Under the pieces are notes generated by a model. That model did no database searches. It was given only the letters and a program-made list of their open reading frames with translations, and was not told where the DNA came from. Positions 55,194-64,000 of a stretch of DNA of 64,000 bases are shown here, piece after piece (positions within the stretch are counted from its first letter, which is position 1; the number at the start of each line of letters is the position of its first letter). The position numbers were made by a program, and so were the translations under genes. The stretch comes from Linnemannia hyalina. Lineage: Eukaryota; Mortierellomycota; Mortierellomycetes; Mortierellales; Mortierellaceae. The DNA lies in contig JAHRHY010000020.1 of assembly GCA_019671135.1 (NCBI GenBank), positions 496,001 to 560,000 on the forward strand, in the 5' to 3' direction.

Positions 55194-55488
55194 TGTAATA
55201 GGATTGTAGATTGCCTCCTGCTTTTGGCTGCCTTGTTCCTTACTTCCTTGTTAATATCTTGTGTGTCTGTCTTACACACTACCCCTGCTTATTATTACCT
55301 CACCATAATCCCTCATACCATAGACGTATAAATACCCTATCCCTCCTGTACAATAAACCTCATTCCTTCTTGCCCTTTCCTCTTGTCCCCACACCCTCTT
55401 GTCTCTTTCCCTTGCTATTATCCTTGCCTCTTGCCTTCCTTCCTTGCCATCACCCTTGTCTCTTCTCTCTTGCTCTGCTCCTATTACG
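55194..55488 (+). mobile_element. Solo LTR in the Helitron helicase gene (right arm)
   Basis: Mirror copy of 50150-50444, with the same TSD and the same altered terminal dinucleotide. It shows that the LTR was present before the arms were copied. Confidence 0.85.
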
Positions 55489-56616
55489 TTTCAGCTTTAT
55501 CTGAGTGGAACATATCGGTAGCAAGAGTGTTGATTTTGTTGATGTCAACATTTAGAGGACAGAGAATCGCTCTGTCTTCAAAAATGTCAGGGGAAATGTT
55601 GGTAAGTCGATATCTGGGAAGGTGGTGCGTATCAACTGTTGTTCATAGCTGTCGTTGATGTTGACTCCTGTTGGGTGAAGGATGATGTTGTCTGGTATCT
55701 TAACGTAATCGTGGTGGTTGCCATCGCTGTACATTGTCTCTGTGCCGTTGCCAATTCTGAGAAGGTAATCGATGTATGGTTGATGCTCGTCGTTGTTTCT
55801 GATCCTTAAGTTTTTGGTGAGCTTGAGGACGGTGATATGGTTCCAGATAGTTGTTGATTTTTTTAAGGATGCATTTATGACGTCGGACTCTGATCCATGT
55901 AAAACGATTGGGAGTATCTGTCGGAAGTCGCCTCCAAATACGATAACTCTGCCGCCGAACGGTATGTTTGTTGCCTCTGTCAAGTGGCGAAACGTTTTGT
56001 CGACTGCCTCAAATACTTTGTTGTGAAGCATGGGCGCCTCATCCCAAAAGACAGCTGCTGCATTGATGACGGCTTTACCAAGGATACTATTTCTGGTAAG
56101 GAAAGTTGTTGTTTTGTCGGTTATGTTGAGGGGAATGCTGAATGCTGTATGGGCTGTATGTCCTTGGTGCAAGATTATTGAGGCGATTCCTGAAGATGCG
56201 ACGACTACGACCGGCCTTTGTTGATGTCCGCGTATGTACTCGATAAGAGTATTATATAAAAAGTTTTTTCCTGTTCCTCCAGGGCCATCAATAAAAAATA
56301 GTCGCTTAAATGTCCTTGAGGAGATCGTAGCGATGATTGTGTTGATGACAGTTGCCTGTTCAGGTGTTAACAGACGAAGGTGGATTGTTGCTAGTTGTGC
56401 ATATTCCTGTACTGTTGGTTCATGGTGAGTACGATCTTGGCTGGTAGTGTTGTTCCAGGGATAATTGATAATATTGTCGTGTGTGTGTTGAGGCATGGTT
56501 GGGTATTTGTCGAGGCTCGATTCCATATCGTTGAGTAAACTGTTGATATGGAAGAGTGCATTGTATCTGGCATCAATTATGGCTTGTGGATCGTCAGGAC
56601 TGTAGAGTTAACATTG

Positions 56617-56824
56617 TTGCGCCTTATGAAAAATATTAAATAATAGTAGAGTAATATCAACAGTATTGTGCCTTTCTTACAAAATGAGGCAAAAAAATTA
56701 AAACTAATCCAACAAAATTCAGTGGAGAGCGGAGTGTACACAGGCGCGGAACAAAATTTTAGTTGTGAACAGCAACTTAATCAGGGTTTAGTTGTTCGAA
56801 TTAATTATTTTGGTTGCAAGGCGC
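56617..56824. mobile_element. Short MITE-like insert (right arm)
   Basis: Mirror copy of 48814-49021. Confidence 0.55.
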
Positions 56825-58744
56825 AATAGGTGTAAGGCTAATAAAACAAAGAGCGGAATCTGTTCATCCAGGGATGGCGAGTACTTGTGTTCTTTTCGTT
56901 TATTGTGATATATATGATTATAACTCACCTTATAGAGAAAGTCGGCAGACAGGTCGTTGGCATATAGAGTCCAGAGCTTCTTTGGATCGGATGGGCTGCA
57001 GCAACAGAGGATCATTGCAAATAGGTATCGGAGATGTCGTGGGTGTTGTAGCGCATTTGCTTCTCTTAAGCAGTTGATCCATTCAGCATCGTTTGTCAAA
57101 AGACCCCGTGCTTGAGCGGCAGCCCAGAAAGAAGGATAGATGATGCCTTTGTACGTCCTGAGTTCCTCAAAGCCTTTAGCGCCGGTAACATGCATGAGTA
57201 GCACTCTAAGCATGTATCGTTCTCCATCCTTTGGGTGTACGGTGTACATGCGTGCTATGGTGTCGTGTCGAAGTCGTCGTTTATGCCAAGATCGGGTCTG
57301 ATGATCAAAACCATAATGCTCGGGTAGTTGGTAGTAGGTGTATTGATGGGCGTTGTTGTTGTGAGCATTGAGGGTGAAATATGCCATAAGCATACTGTCG
57401 CTATTTTTGTTGACGGCATGTTCTAGTGTCGCGCCCTTTTTTTTTTATGGTGACCAAGTGTTGTCCTGGTAGATGCACCTGCAGTCGAATAATGCTAGGT
57501 GAGTGTCCATGCATGGGCAGCTTCAGCAGTCTCCACATTGCCTCACAGGCTGAGACGTATCTGGCGTCAATATATTCTGTTATTTCATCTCGAGCGGACG
57601 CGTTGGCAACTCCAACCTTGGAAGTTAAAAAAGAAAATATAAAGCATAATTAAATCTACTATGGTAGGTAAAGATATGACATTATTTAACGTAATAAAAA
57701 AAAAGTGAGACAATACCTTGGCGCGATCATGTCCTTTATGAACGTATTTATACAAATACTTCACAGCCTTGACTGAGTTGCAGATCCCGACATTGATATG
57801 AGCATCGTACTTAGTAGTCAGCCAAGCATTGTAGGGAACGATCCAAGAGTTGTCGATTTGCTGATTACGGCGGGTTATGTGACAGGGTCCACTGCGCCGT
57901 CGGTATAATGGATAGCCATCCTCCTGTCCAATGGTCGTGTCTCTGAGGGGTTTCGGAAATCCTTTTGAGCAGTACCATTTGCCATTGGTACCCTCAACCA
58001 TACAGAGAGCGTTCTTGTGCTGTTCGCCACAGGGTCCATGAATCATAGTGCAAGTAACGCTTGCATAGGTGAGAGGATGACTGGTTTTGTCTGGAAGCTC
58101 CGCCGAGACAATTGTATTGAAGTAAGCAGGTGTCTTGGGCTTGCCTTTGGGATCCAGAATGAGCAGAATGTGACAGTGAGGTAGACCTCTCTTTTGAAAC
58201 TCTATAACCCAACACCATCCAATAACCTTACATAAAGTAAAGCGATATATGTACTAATTAGTTTTGATAACATGACATTGCTCAAACAGATAAAAAAAAA
58301 AGAAAGGGCATTAAATAGACAAAACTGTTTGTACACAAACCTTGCCCAAAACGTCGTATAGCAAAAGATCATCCAGTAAGGATCTAAGTTTGGCGGCGAA
58401 TACCCGAGTTGTTAAATCAGGACGGTCGGTAGCTGTTTGTCGTCCTAGGAGATGATCGGTGATCTCGGGCCACTTTGGATTACACGTAAACGTGATAAAC
58501 AGATCTGGTTTTCTGGAAAAAAAATGAATGCTGATCAACAGTCCAATTTGATCTGCATGTAAAATGCCGAAACGTCCGTTTGAAATGCCGAAACATCCAC
58601 GGTTCAGTTGAAGGAACAACATCATGCACACCCAAAGATAGCACATCAAAAAAAGTTACGTTACAACTAACCTGTGCAACCTTACCCACTTCATCGAGCT
58701 CTTTATGCCAGCCTGCAGTATGGGCGAAGTACATATGCATACTA

Positions 58745-59227
58745 TTGCGCGTTTCAAATAAAATGATGTAAAATTTTTTCTATCTAATGGGAGAATAGTC
58801 TCAAATCGGGGAATTCTTATTTCGAACTGTTTCGAATTCTTATTTCGAACTGTTTCGAATTCTAATCTGACACCATCAAGAAAATTTTCATTTTCATTTT
58901 CATTTTCATTGCTCATGGAGCGGAAATATTTTTTGTGGAGATTTGTGAGGGAGAGAGGACAGTTTTTACACCACTTCGCGTAGCCAGCATTACCTTGCTT
59001 GAATAGCTTAACCCTTAATGTTTTGAGGTCAAACATTCATCTCAAAACACTAAGTGATAAACTATTCCTAGGTCGTTATTCGCTCTGTTCCAAGCATTGA
59101 CCAAGCAAAGCATTGTGTCATGTAAAAAATTAGCCCTCTAATCGGAATGATTGATTAGTGGTCTAATCGGAAAATGACATTCGTTTACTTAGCTGTCCGA
59201 ATTAATTATTTTACTTGAAACGCGCAA
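58745..59227. mobile_element. MITE with TTGCGCG ends (right arm)
   Basis: Mirror copy of 46411-46893 with the same TA flanks. Confidence 0.8.
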
Positions 59228-60647
59228 TAAACACAACCGCAAAAATAAACAGAAAAAAAAGTTTGAAAATAAACCAATACGCAAGCCAACGCTCGCCGCT
59301 GTCATCACCCGCCCGCCTTGAATACAGCTAAAGTGTAAATGAATGCGCATAGGAAGAAAAAAAAAGAGTAGATGGGATCAAACCAACTCACATACCAACA
59401 TACACCAACCAACAGAAATAGAAGAAAAAAAATTGGGATACGGCCAATGCTCAATCACACCCCGCTTCCCTTTGCACCAACCCTTTATTTTTCGGTACCC
59501 GTGCGAAAATGCAAAAGCACATACGAATACACGTTACACATACTCACATATGCTGTACCCTGACAATTTAATTTGTGCGAACATTATGCTATTTGGATGT
59601 AACCAGATCTTAGCCATCCATCTTCAGATCCATTTGGGCCGTTTGTGCAGAAACAGATACAAATAATTCGATCGCACTATCGATCATGCCACATTCATAT
59701 TCAAGATACTCATCATAGGCAGCGTCAACCTTCCCCCCCCTCCTCCTCCTCCTCTTCCCGGCCCATCATAATAAAATCAAGGTCCAATTTATACCACATG
59801 TCTTCTTGCCATTCTTGCCACCATCTATCGTACCCTAACGAATCATCACATAAGGAATCAGAGGACGACTCCAACTCAGACCTTGAACCACGCGGCGCAA
59901 ATCCGATTACAGTAGATACCGAATCGATTGGATATACGCTATTAAAACACAAAAATAACAAACACACGCAAGAGTCCGTTATTAGAAAAAAGCCATACAC
60001 TCAAAACACACACGCATATGTAGAAACATGAAAAAACACTTACTCATTGTTCTGTGCCGCAAAAAAATCAGTAGCTGTCTGAGCACAGTCATTGCAAAGA
60101 GCATCAAAAGCAACAGTGTCGGTCATATCAAGAAAAACAGTCGAAAACAGAATTGAAAAGAGGCAAACGCATCAAAGAGGGAATGCATGCGTGGTTGTTG
60201 CTGATAGGGACCCCCTATTTGTTGTTGTAAAAAAAAGAGGTAGGTGCGCTGATTAATTGTCGTTGTTGCCCAAAGAAAGAAAAGAAAGAAAGGAAAAAAT
60301 AATGGGTGTCGATTGACGTGCGTTGTCCTTGTTAGATAAATTTAAAAGAGGAAGAAGCAGAGCGAAAGAAAAAGGTCAGAAAGACAGAAGAAAAAAGATC
60401 AGAGCAAGACACCCAAAAAACGATCCGAGTAAGACACCCAAAAAAACGATCCGAGTAAGACATAGAAAAAAAAAATCAGAGCAAGACACAAAAAAAAAAA
60501 GATCAGAGGAAAACACAAACGAAAAGATCAGAGTAAGTAAGATACAGAAGAAAAAAAAGATAGAAACATCAGAAACAGAGATGATTCAGAGTGCGTAAGT
60601 CACGTTACAGGGGTAAGTTCTGAGATTCCTATAGTATTTTTAACATT

Positions 60648-61846
60648 ATCTTGGTCAGCGCCACTCCATTCTCCGCAATCGAGTTGCTGCGCAATTCTAA
60701 AGTGATTAAAGTCGAGTTGGTCTTGAGTGCCTCAGACAGCGCAACAGCTCAGATCTTGTTGTTTTGCAAGTTCAAAGTGGTCAGAGTCGAGTTGATCTTG
60801 AGTGCCTCAGACAGCGCAACAGCTCCGTTTTGCCTGATCCAGTTGCTGTCCAAGTGCAAAGTGGTGAGAGTCGAGTTGGTCTTGAGTGCCTCAGACAGTG
60901 CCTCAGCTCCGTCGTCGTGGATCCCGTTGCCCCGCAAGTTCAAAGTGGTCAGAGTCGAGTTGGTCTTGAGTGCCTCAGACAGCGCCTGTGCTCCGTTGTC
61001 TCCGATCAAGTTGTAGTTCAAGGTCAAAGTGATGAGAGCCGAGTTGGTCTTGAGTGCCTCAGACAGCGCAACAGCTCCGTTGTGCCCGATCTCGTTGTTT
61101 TTCAAGTTCAAAGTGGTCAGAGTCGAGTTGGTCTTGAGTGCTTCAGACAGCGCAACAGCTCCGTTGTGCCCGATCTTGTTGTTTTTCAAGTTCAAAGTGG
61201 TCAGAGTCGAGTTGATCTTGAGTGCCTTAGATAGCGCCTGTGCTCCGTTGTCTCCGATCGAGAAAAAGTTGCCCCGCAAGTTCAAAGTGGTCAGAGTCGA
61301 GTTGGCCTTGAGTGCCTTAGACAGTGCCTCAGCTCCCTTGTGCCCGATACAGTTGATGTCCAAGTGCAAAGTGGTCAAAGTCCAGTTGGTCTTGAGTGCC
61401 TCAGACAGTGCCTCAGCTCCGTCGTCTCTGATCCCGTTGCCCCGCAAGTTCAAAGTGATCAGAGTCGAGTTGGTCTTGAGTGCCTCAGACAGCGCCTGGG
61501 CTCCATTGTCTCCGATCAAGGTGTCCTTCAAGATCAAAGTGGTCAGAGTTGAGCTAGCCATGACACTCAAAACTGCATTGTCTTGTGCGGTTGTCGATGA
61601 TTGTTTTTCATAGGCAGATCTCTGGATCTCCAGGCGTCGTATAAGGTGCTTGCTTTTCTCGACAGATTCCATGCTGATGCCAAGATTCGACAATACGACA
61701 AAGTTGTAGAGTGGCGGTGTAAATAAGTCGTTCCAATCCTGACTCACACGCGCACAGGACGCGAGGTCTTTGAGGCCAAGGCTGCTGGCAATTATTGAGC
61801 GAATCTCATGTAGATCGAGAGGATGTGTCCGCAACATCTTATTCAT
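60648..61846 (-). pseudogene. F-box/LRR (ribonuclease-inhibitor-like) protein, 3' end cut by the palindrome
   Basis: The frame starts at an ATG at 61846. Residues ~8-55 (PLDLHEIRSIIASSLGLKDL and ASCARVSQDWNDLFTPPLY) look like an F-box. From ~90 on there are about ten 28-residue RNI-type leucine-rich repeats (LTTLNLRGNGIRDDGAEALS, EALKTNST). The open frame stops with NNKI and TGA at 60749-60751, but repeat codons continue in the same frame to the palindrome edge at 60648. The TGA sits where other repeats have the IGxNGA codons, about four codons being lost there. Such proteins usually are substrate receptors of SCF ubiquitin ligases. The 3' end is missing, so function is doubtful; the open part alone still encodes 365 residues. 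Confidence 0.8.
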
Positions 61847-61859
61847 AAGGAGGATTGTA

Positions 61860-62450
61860 ACAAGTGTGACGAGGATGATGATGAGGACACTAATAATGAG
61901 GTCGCAGAAAGGTACGATAACGATGTAGGAATGAGGAAAAGGAAAATGTAAAGAAAGAACGAAATGACAAAGATGACAGTGACGTTCTGCTGCAAACAGT
62001 GAAACTCACCAGTGTGAAGGCGAGAAAAATAATGGGAGGAAAGAGAGGTGTTTTATTCAGGTTGACCTTTCTGGCTATTATAATGGTCAGCTAGATCACA
62101 TGGTTTTCAATTTGTCAAAAGAAAAAGGGGTGCTGCTCCATTGCAGCACCCAACCTCAACAGTTCGGCGAGTATGAAGTGAACAAGAATGAGATGAAGTT
62201 GAACGATCATGGTTGCACAAAGAAAATTTCAAGGGAACTGAGGAAAAATTCCAGGGTATGGTTAGAGACTGCGAGTTGAAAGTAGAGACTGCCCCGAACA
62301 CCTTGAACATAGTTTGTTTGCTTGTGCTATGTAATTTGCCTTGCCTTTTGCTTGCCTTCTGCATTGCCTTTCATATCGCTCTGACATGTACCAGGTTCGT
62401 ACGGCAATGTACCCATTTATTTGACAAGGAACAATATCATGTACGGACGT
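61860..62450. other. Spacer, nothing recognised
   Basis: Upstream region of the LRR gene and A/G-rich sequence. No coding or RNA signal. Confidence 0.4.
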
Positions 62451-62454
62451 AGGG

Positions 62455-62493
62455 ACAACTGCCTTGTGGTAGCCAAACATTAATAGCGACGTT

Positions 62494-62529
<36 letters not shown>

Positions 62530-62573
62530 ACTGAAGCAGAATTCAGTAAGTGTTGAATTGTTCACCCACTAAT

Positions 62574-62626
<53 letters not shown>

Positions 62627-63045
62627 GGATGAAATGTTATTGCAATAGTAATTGAACTTAGTACGAGAGGAACCGTTCATTCGGATAATTGGTATTTGGG
62701 CCTGCCTGAGTAGGTAATGGCCCGAAGCTATCATCCGTTGGGTTATGGCTGAACGCCTCTAAGTCAGAACCCGTGCTAGAACGCGACGATTACCGCCTTT
62801 TCCAATTTTTAGTTGAATACGAATAGATCCTCAGATCCTGAATCATACTACGTGGGGTTATCTTGCAGAGCGGAAAGGCTTTGTGAGGTTCCTGCTAATG
62901 TTAATTTCAAATATTGGAAGAGATAAATCCATTGCAGACGACTTTAATTGAACGGGGTATTGTAAGCAGTAGAGTAGCCTTGTTGCTATGATCTGCTGAG
63001 ATTAAGCCCATTGTTCTATAGATTTGTTCGAAAGAACAACATCTC
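62455..63045 (+). rRNA. 28S rRNA 3'-end fragment (pseudogene copy 6)
   Basis: It starts at the same 28S position as copies 1, 3 and 4 (here ACAACTGCCTTGTGGTAGCC after AGGG). It runs to the mature 3' end GTTCGAAAGAAC, then a CT-rich tract and GGCGGCGTTACTTAAGGGCA spacer. Several substitutions in invariant blocks (ACTGCC, AACATTAATAGCG, TAGGTAATGG) show that it is a pseudogene. Confidence 0.92.
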
Positions 63046-63189
63046 CTCTCTCTTTCTTTTTTTTTCTCTTTCGGCGGCGTTACTTAAGGGCATTTGAAAG
63101 CAATTTTTAGAATAGACAGTACATTTTCACCCCTCTTTTTTTACACGGCCCGCACACAAGGGTCACAACCAGAGGTCTGGGCTGATGTG

Positions 63190-63365
63190 AGAACAGGTTG
63201 AGTTGTGGTACATTTGGCTGATAACAGGTCAAGTGGTGGCTTAGAAATTGAAAGAACAGGTCAATTCTCTTTTTTGTCACACCAACAACAGGTCAACATC
63301 AGGTCAAAGAAATCGGGACATCAGGTCAAAGAATTGGGACATCAGGTCAAACAAGGTTCGACCAA
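63190..63365. repeat. CAGGTCAA-rich short repeats
   Basis: ACAGGTCAA, ATCAGGTCAA and similar words occur about seven times; three of them form an irregular tandem with unit GGGACATCAGGTCAAAGAAT. Unknown significance; it lies upstream of the gene at 63520. Confidence 0.6.
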
Positions 63366-63519
63366 TAGAGAGCGATTTCTAAATATACAGGTTTCTTTCA
63401 GTTTAATCAACCTCCCTCTAGTGAAAGGATAACATGGCCCATTGAAACGTAGCCGTTTATCTTTGTCTGTTCTTTCTCCCCCCCTCACACACACACACAC
63501 TCATTTGTTTTTTGCTCAA

Positions 63520-63861
63520 ATGAGACACGTCATAACGGACGATGATCAAACCAACTCTCCATCGGACGGTTGCGAAAGCTGGCAACAGAGCGATGATGAT
63601 GCGAAAGAGAGCAGTAGGGATGGATGGAACGAAGACTGGAGCAGAAAAAGTGATGAATCTGCTTTTGACAGGACCAACGAGGAGTTCCATTCTGAGGACG
63701 ACAGAGCCGGCGATATTGAATCAGATCGAGGAGATGACAATGAGTACGGTGATCCACGGAGTAATAATAGCACCTACGACATTTTTCCCAGTAGTGGCGT
63801 CTCGAATGGTGGTGATTCACAACTCAGCGCGAACAAAAATGCGAGGTTACCAAAATCACCT
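63520..63861 (+). CDS. Acidic hypothetical protein, first exon
   Basis: From the ATG at 63520 (MRHVITDDDQTNSPSDGCES) the frame is rich in Asp, Glu, Ser and Asn, up to KNARLPKSP. There a GTAAGT donor (63862) fits an intron, and the gene would continue beyond the window. A CT-rich leader with a (CA)n run precedes the ATG. An alternative ATG at 63442 only adds low-complexity sequence. Similar acidic N-termini occur in transposase and kinase-like proteins of these fungi; no family can be assigned. Confidence 0.45.
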
Positions 63862-64000
63862 GTAAGTGGACACTTGGATAAGCGAATTTGTGGATAGAAC
63901 ATCTCTTACTGGCGCTAATATTAAAATTCATTAAAAAGTCTACTAGGAGTGTCCAACGTCACTTAGCTACACAGCAGCATTACGACCAACGAAGGCAAGC

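Larger units (their letters stand above)
54599..58525 (-). pseudogene. Helitron Rep/Pif1 helicase gene, right copy, damaged
   Basis: Mirror image of the left copy, with identical translations in every block, including the Asn in the Walker A loop, the same frameshift and the same solo LTR. The shared lesions mean that the duplication happened after the gene was already dead, or that the arms are kept alike by gene conversion. Confidence 0.88.
54493..60647 (-). repeat. Right arm of the 15.7 kb palindrome
   Basis: Reverse-complement partner of 44991-51145, equal in length. The inner edge is the Helitron CTAG end next to a 28S fragment. The outer edge (AATGTTAAAAATACT read inward) abuts an F-box/LRR gene in mid-repeat. 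Because the left arm's outer edge continues smoothly into the MULE gene, the left position looks original and the right one derived. Confidence 0.95.

Noticed and set aside
60764..61613. Plus-strand frames over the LRR gene
   Set aside because: They are antisense shadows of the leucine-rich repeats; the minus strand has the F-box and the LRR consensus.

Overview
This is a gene-sparse, transposon-rich piece of a fungal nuclear genome. Short GT-AG introns, Crinkler (CRN)-type genes, F-box/LRR proteins of the ribonuclease-inhibitor type, Helitron, MULE, hAT, LINE and solo-LTR remnants, and 28S rRNA 3' fragments of fungal type all point to an early-diverging fungus. Mucoromycota, perhaps Mortierella-like, is my best guess; the assignment is an inference from gene content.

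Layout. 1-8 kb: the end of an old-yellow-enzyme gene, long polypurine repeats, a broken CRN gene with a PD-(D/E)XK-like C-terminus, an NmrA-like gene and two unidentified ORFs. 8.3-17 kb: a diverged 2.6-2.8 kb inverted repeat whose spacer holds two 28S pseudogenes and a 5'-truncated LINE. 17-24.4 kb: an array of GC-rich hairpin repeats that cuts off a nuclease-like gene, a tandem duplication, a tyrosine-recombinase-type repeat, and an alpha/beta-hydrolase gene broken by a frameshift and a solo LTR. 25-34 kb: a fold-back element, a glyoxalase I gene, a small secreted-protein gene, then a second CRN gene split by a 3.6 kb insert. That insert carries a zinc-finger/HNH-like gene and is flanked by a 9-bp direct repeat. 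34-45 kb: another 28S fragment, long simple-sequence spacers, a coiled-coil gene and a multi-exon MULE transposase.

45-60.6 kb is the most striking part: two 6,155-bp arms in inverted orientation, equal in length and apparently almost identical, around a 3,347-bp spacer. Each arm carries the same damaged Helitron (Rep/Pif1 helicase), the same two MITE-like insertions and the same solo LTR. At the inner edge both arms end exactly at CTAG followed by T, the canonical Helitron 3' end, next to different host sequences. One of those is a 28S rRNA fragment cut between A and T. The spacer holds a tyrosine-recombinase fragment, an hAT transposase and a solo LTR with a perfect target-site duplication. 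The outer edge of the right arm truncates an F-box/LRR gene. The window ends with one more 28S fragment and the first exon of an acidic protein.

Most genes here are mobile elements or genes they have broken. Apparently intact cellular genes are the NmrA-like gene, the glyoxalase-like gene (which lacks a metal-ligand Glu), the coiled-coil gene and the partial genes at both ends. All exon limits are read by eye from splice motifs and reading frames.
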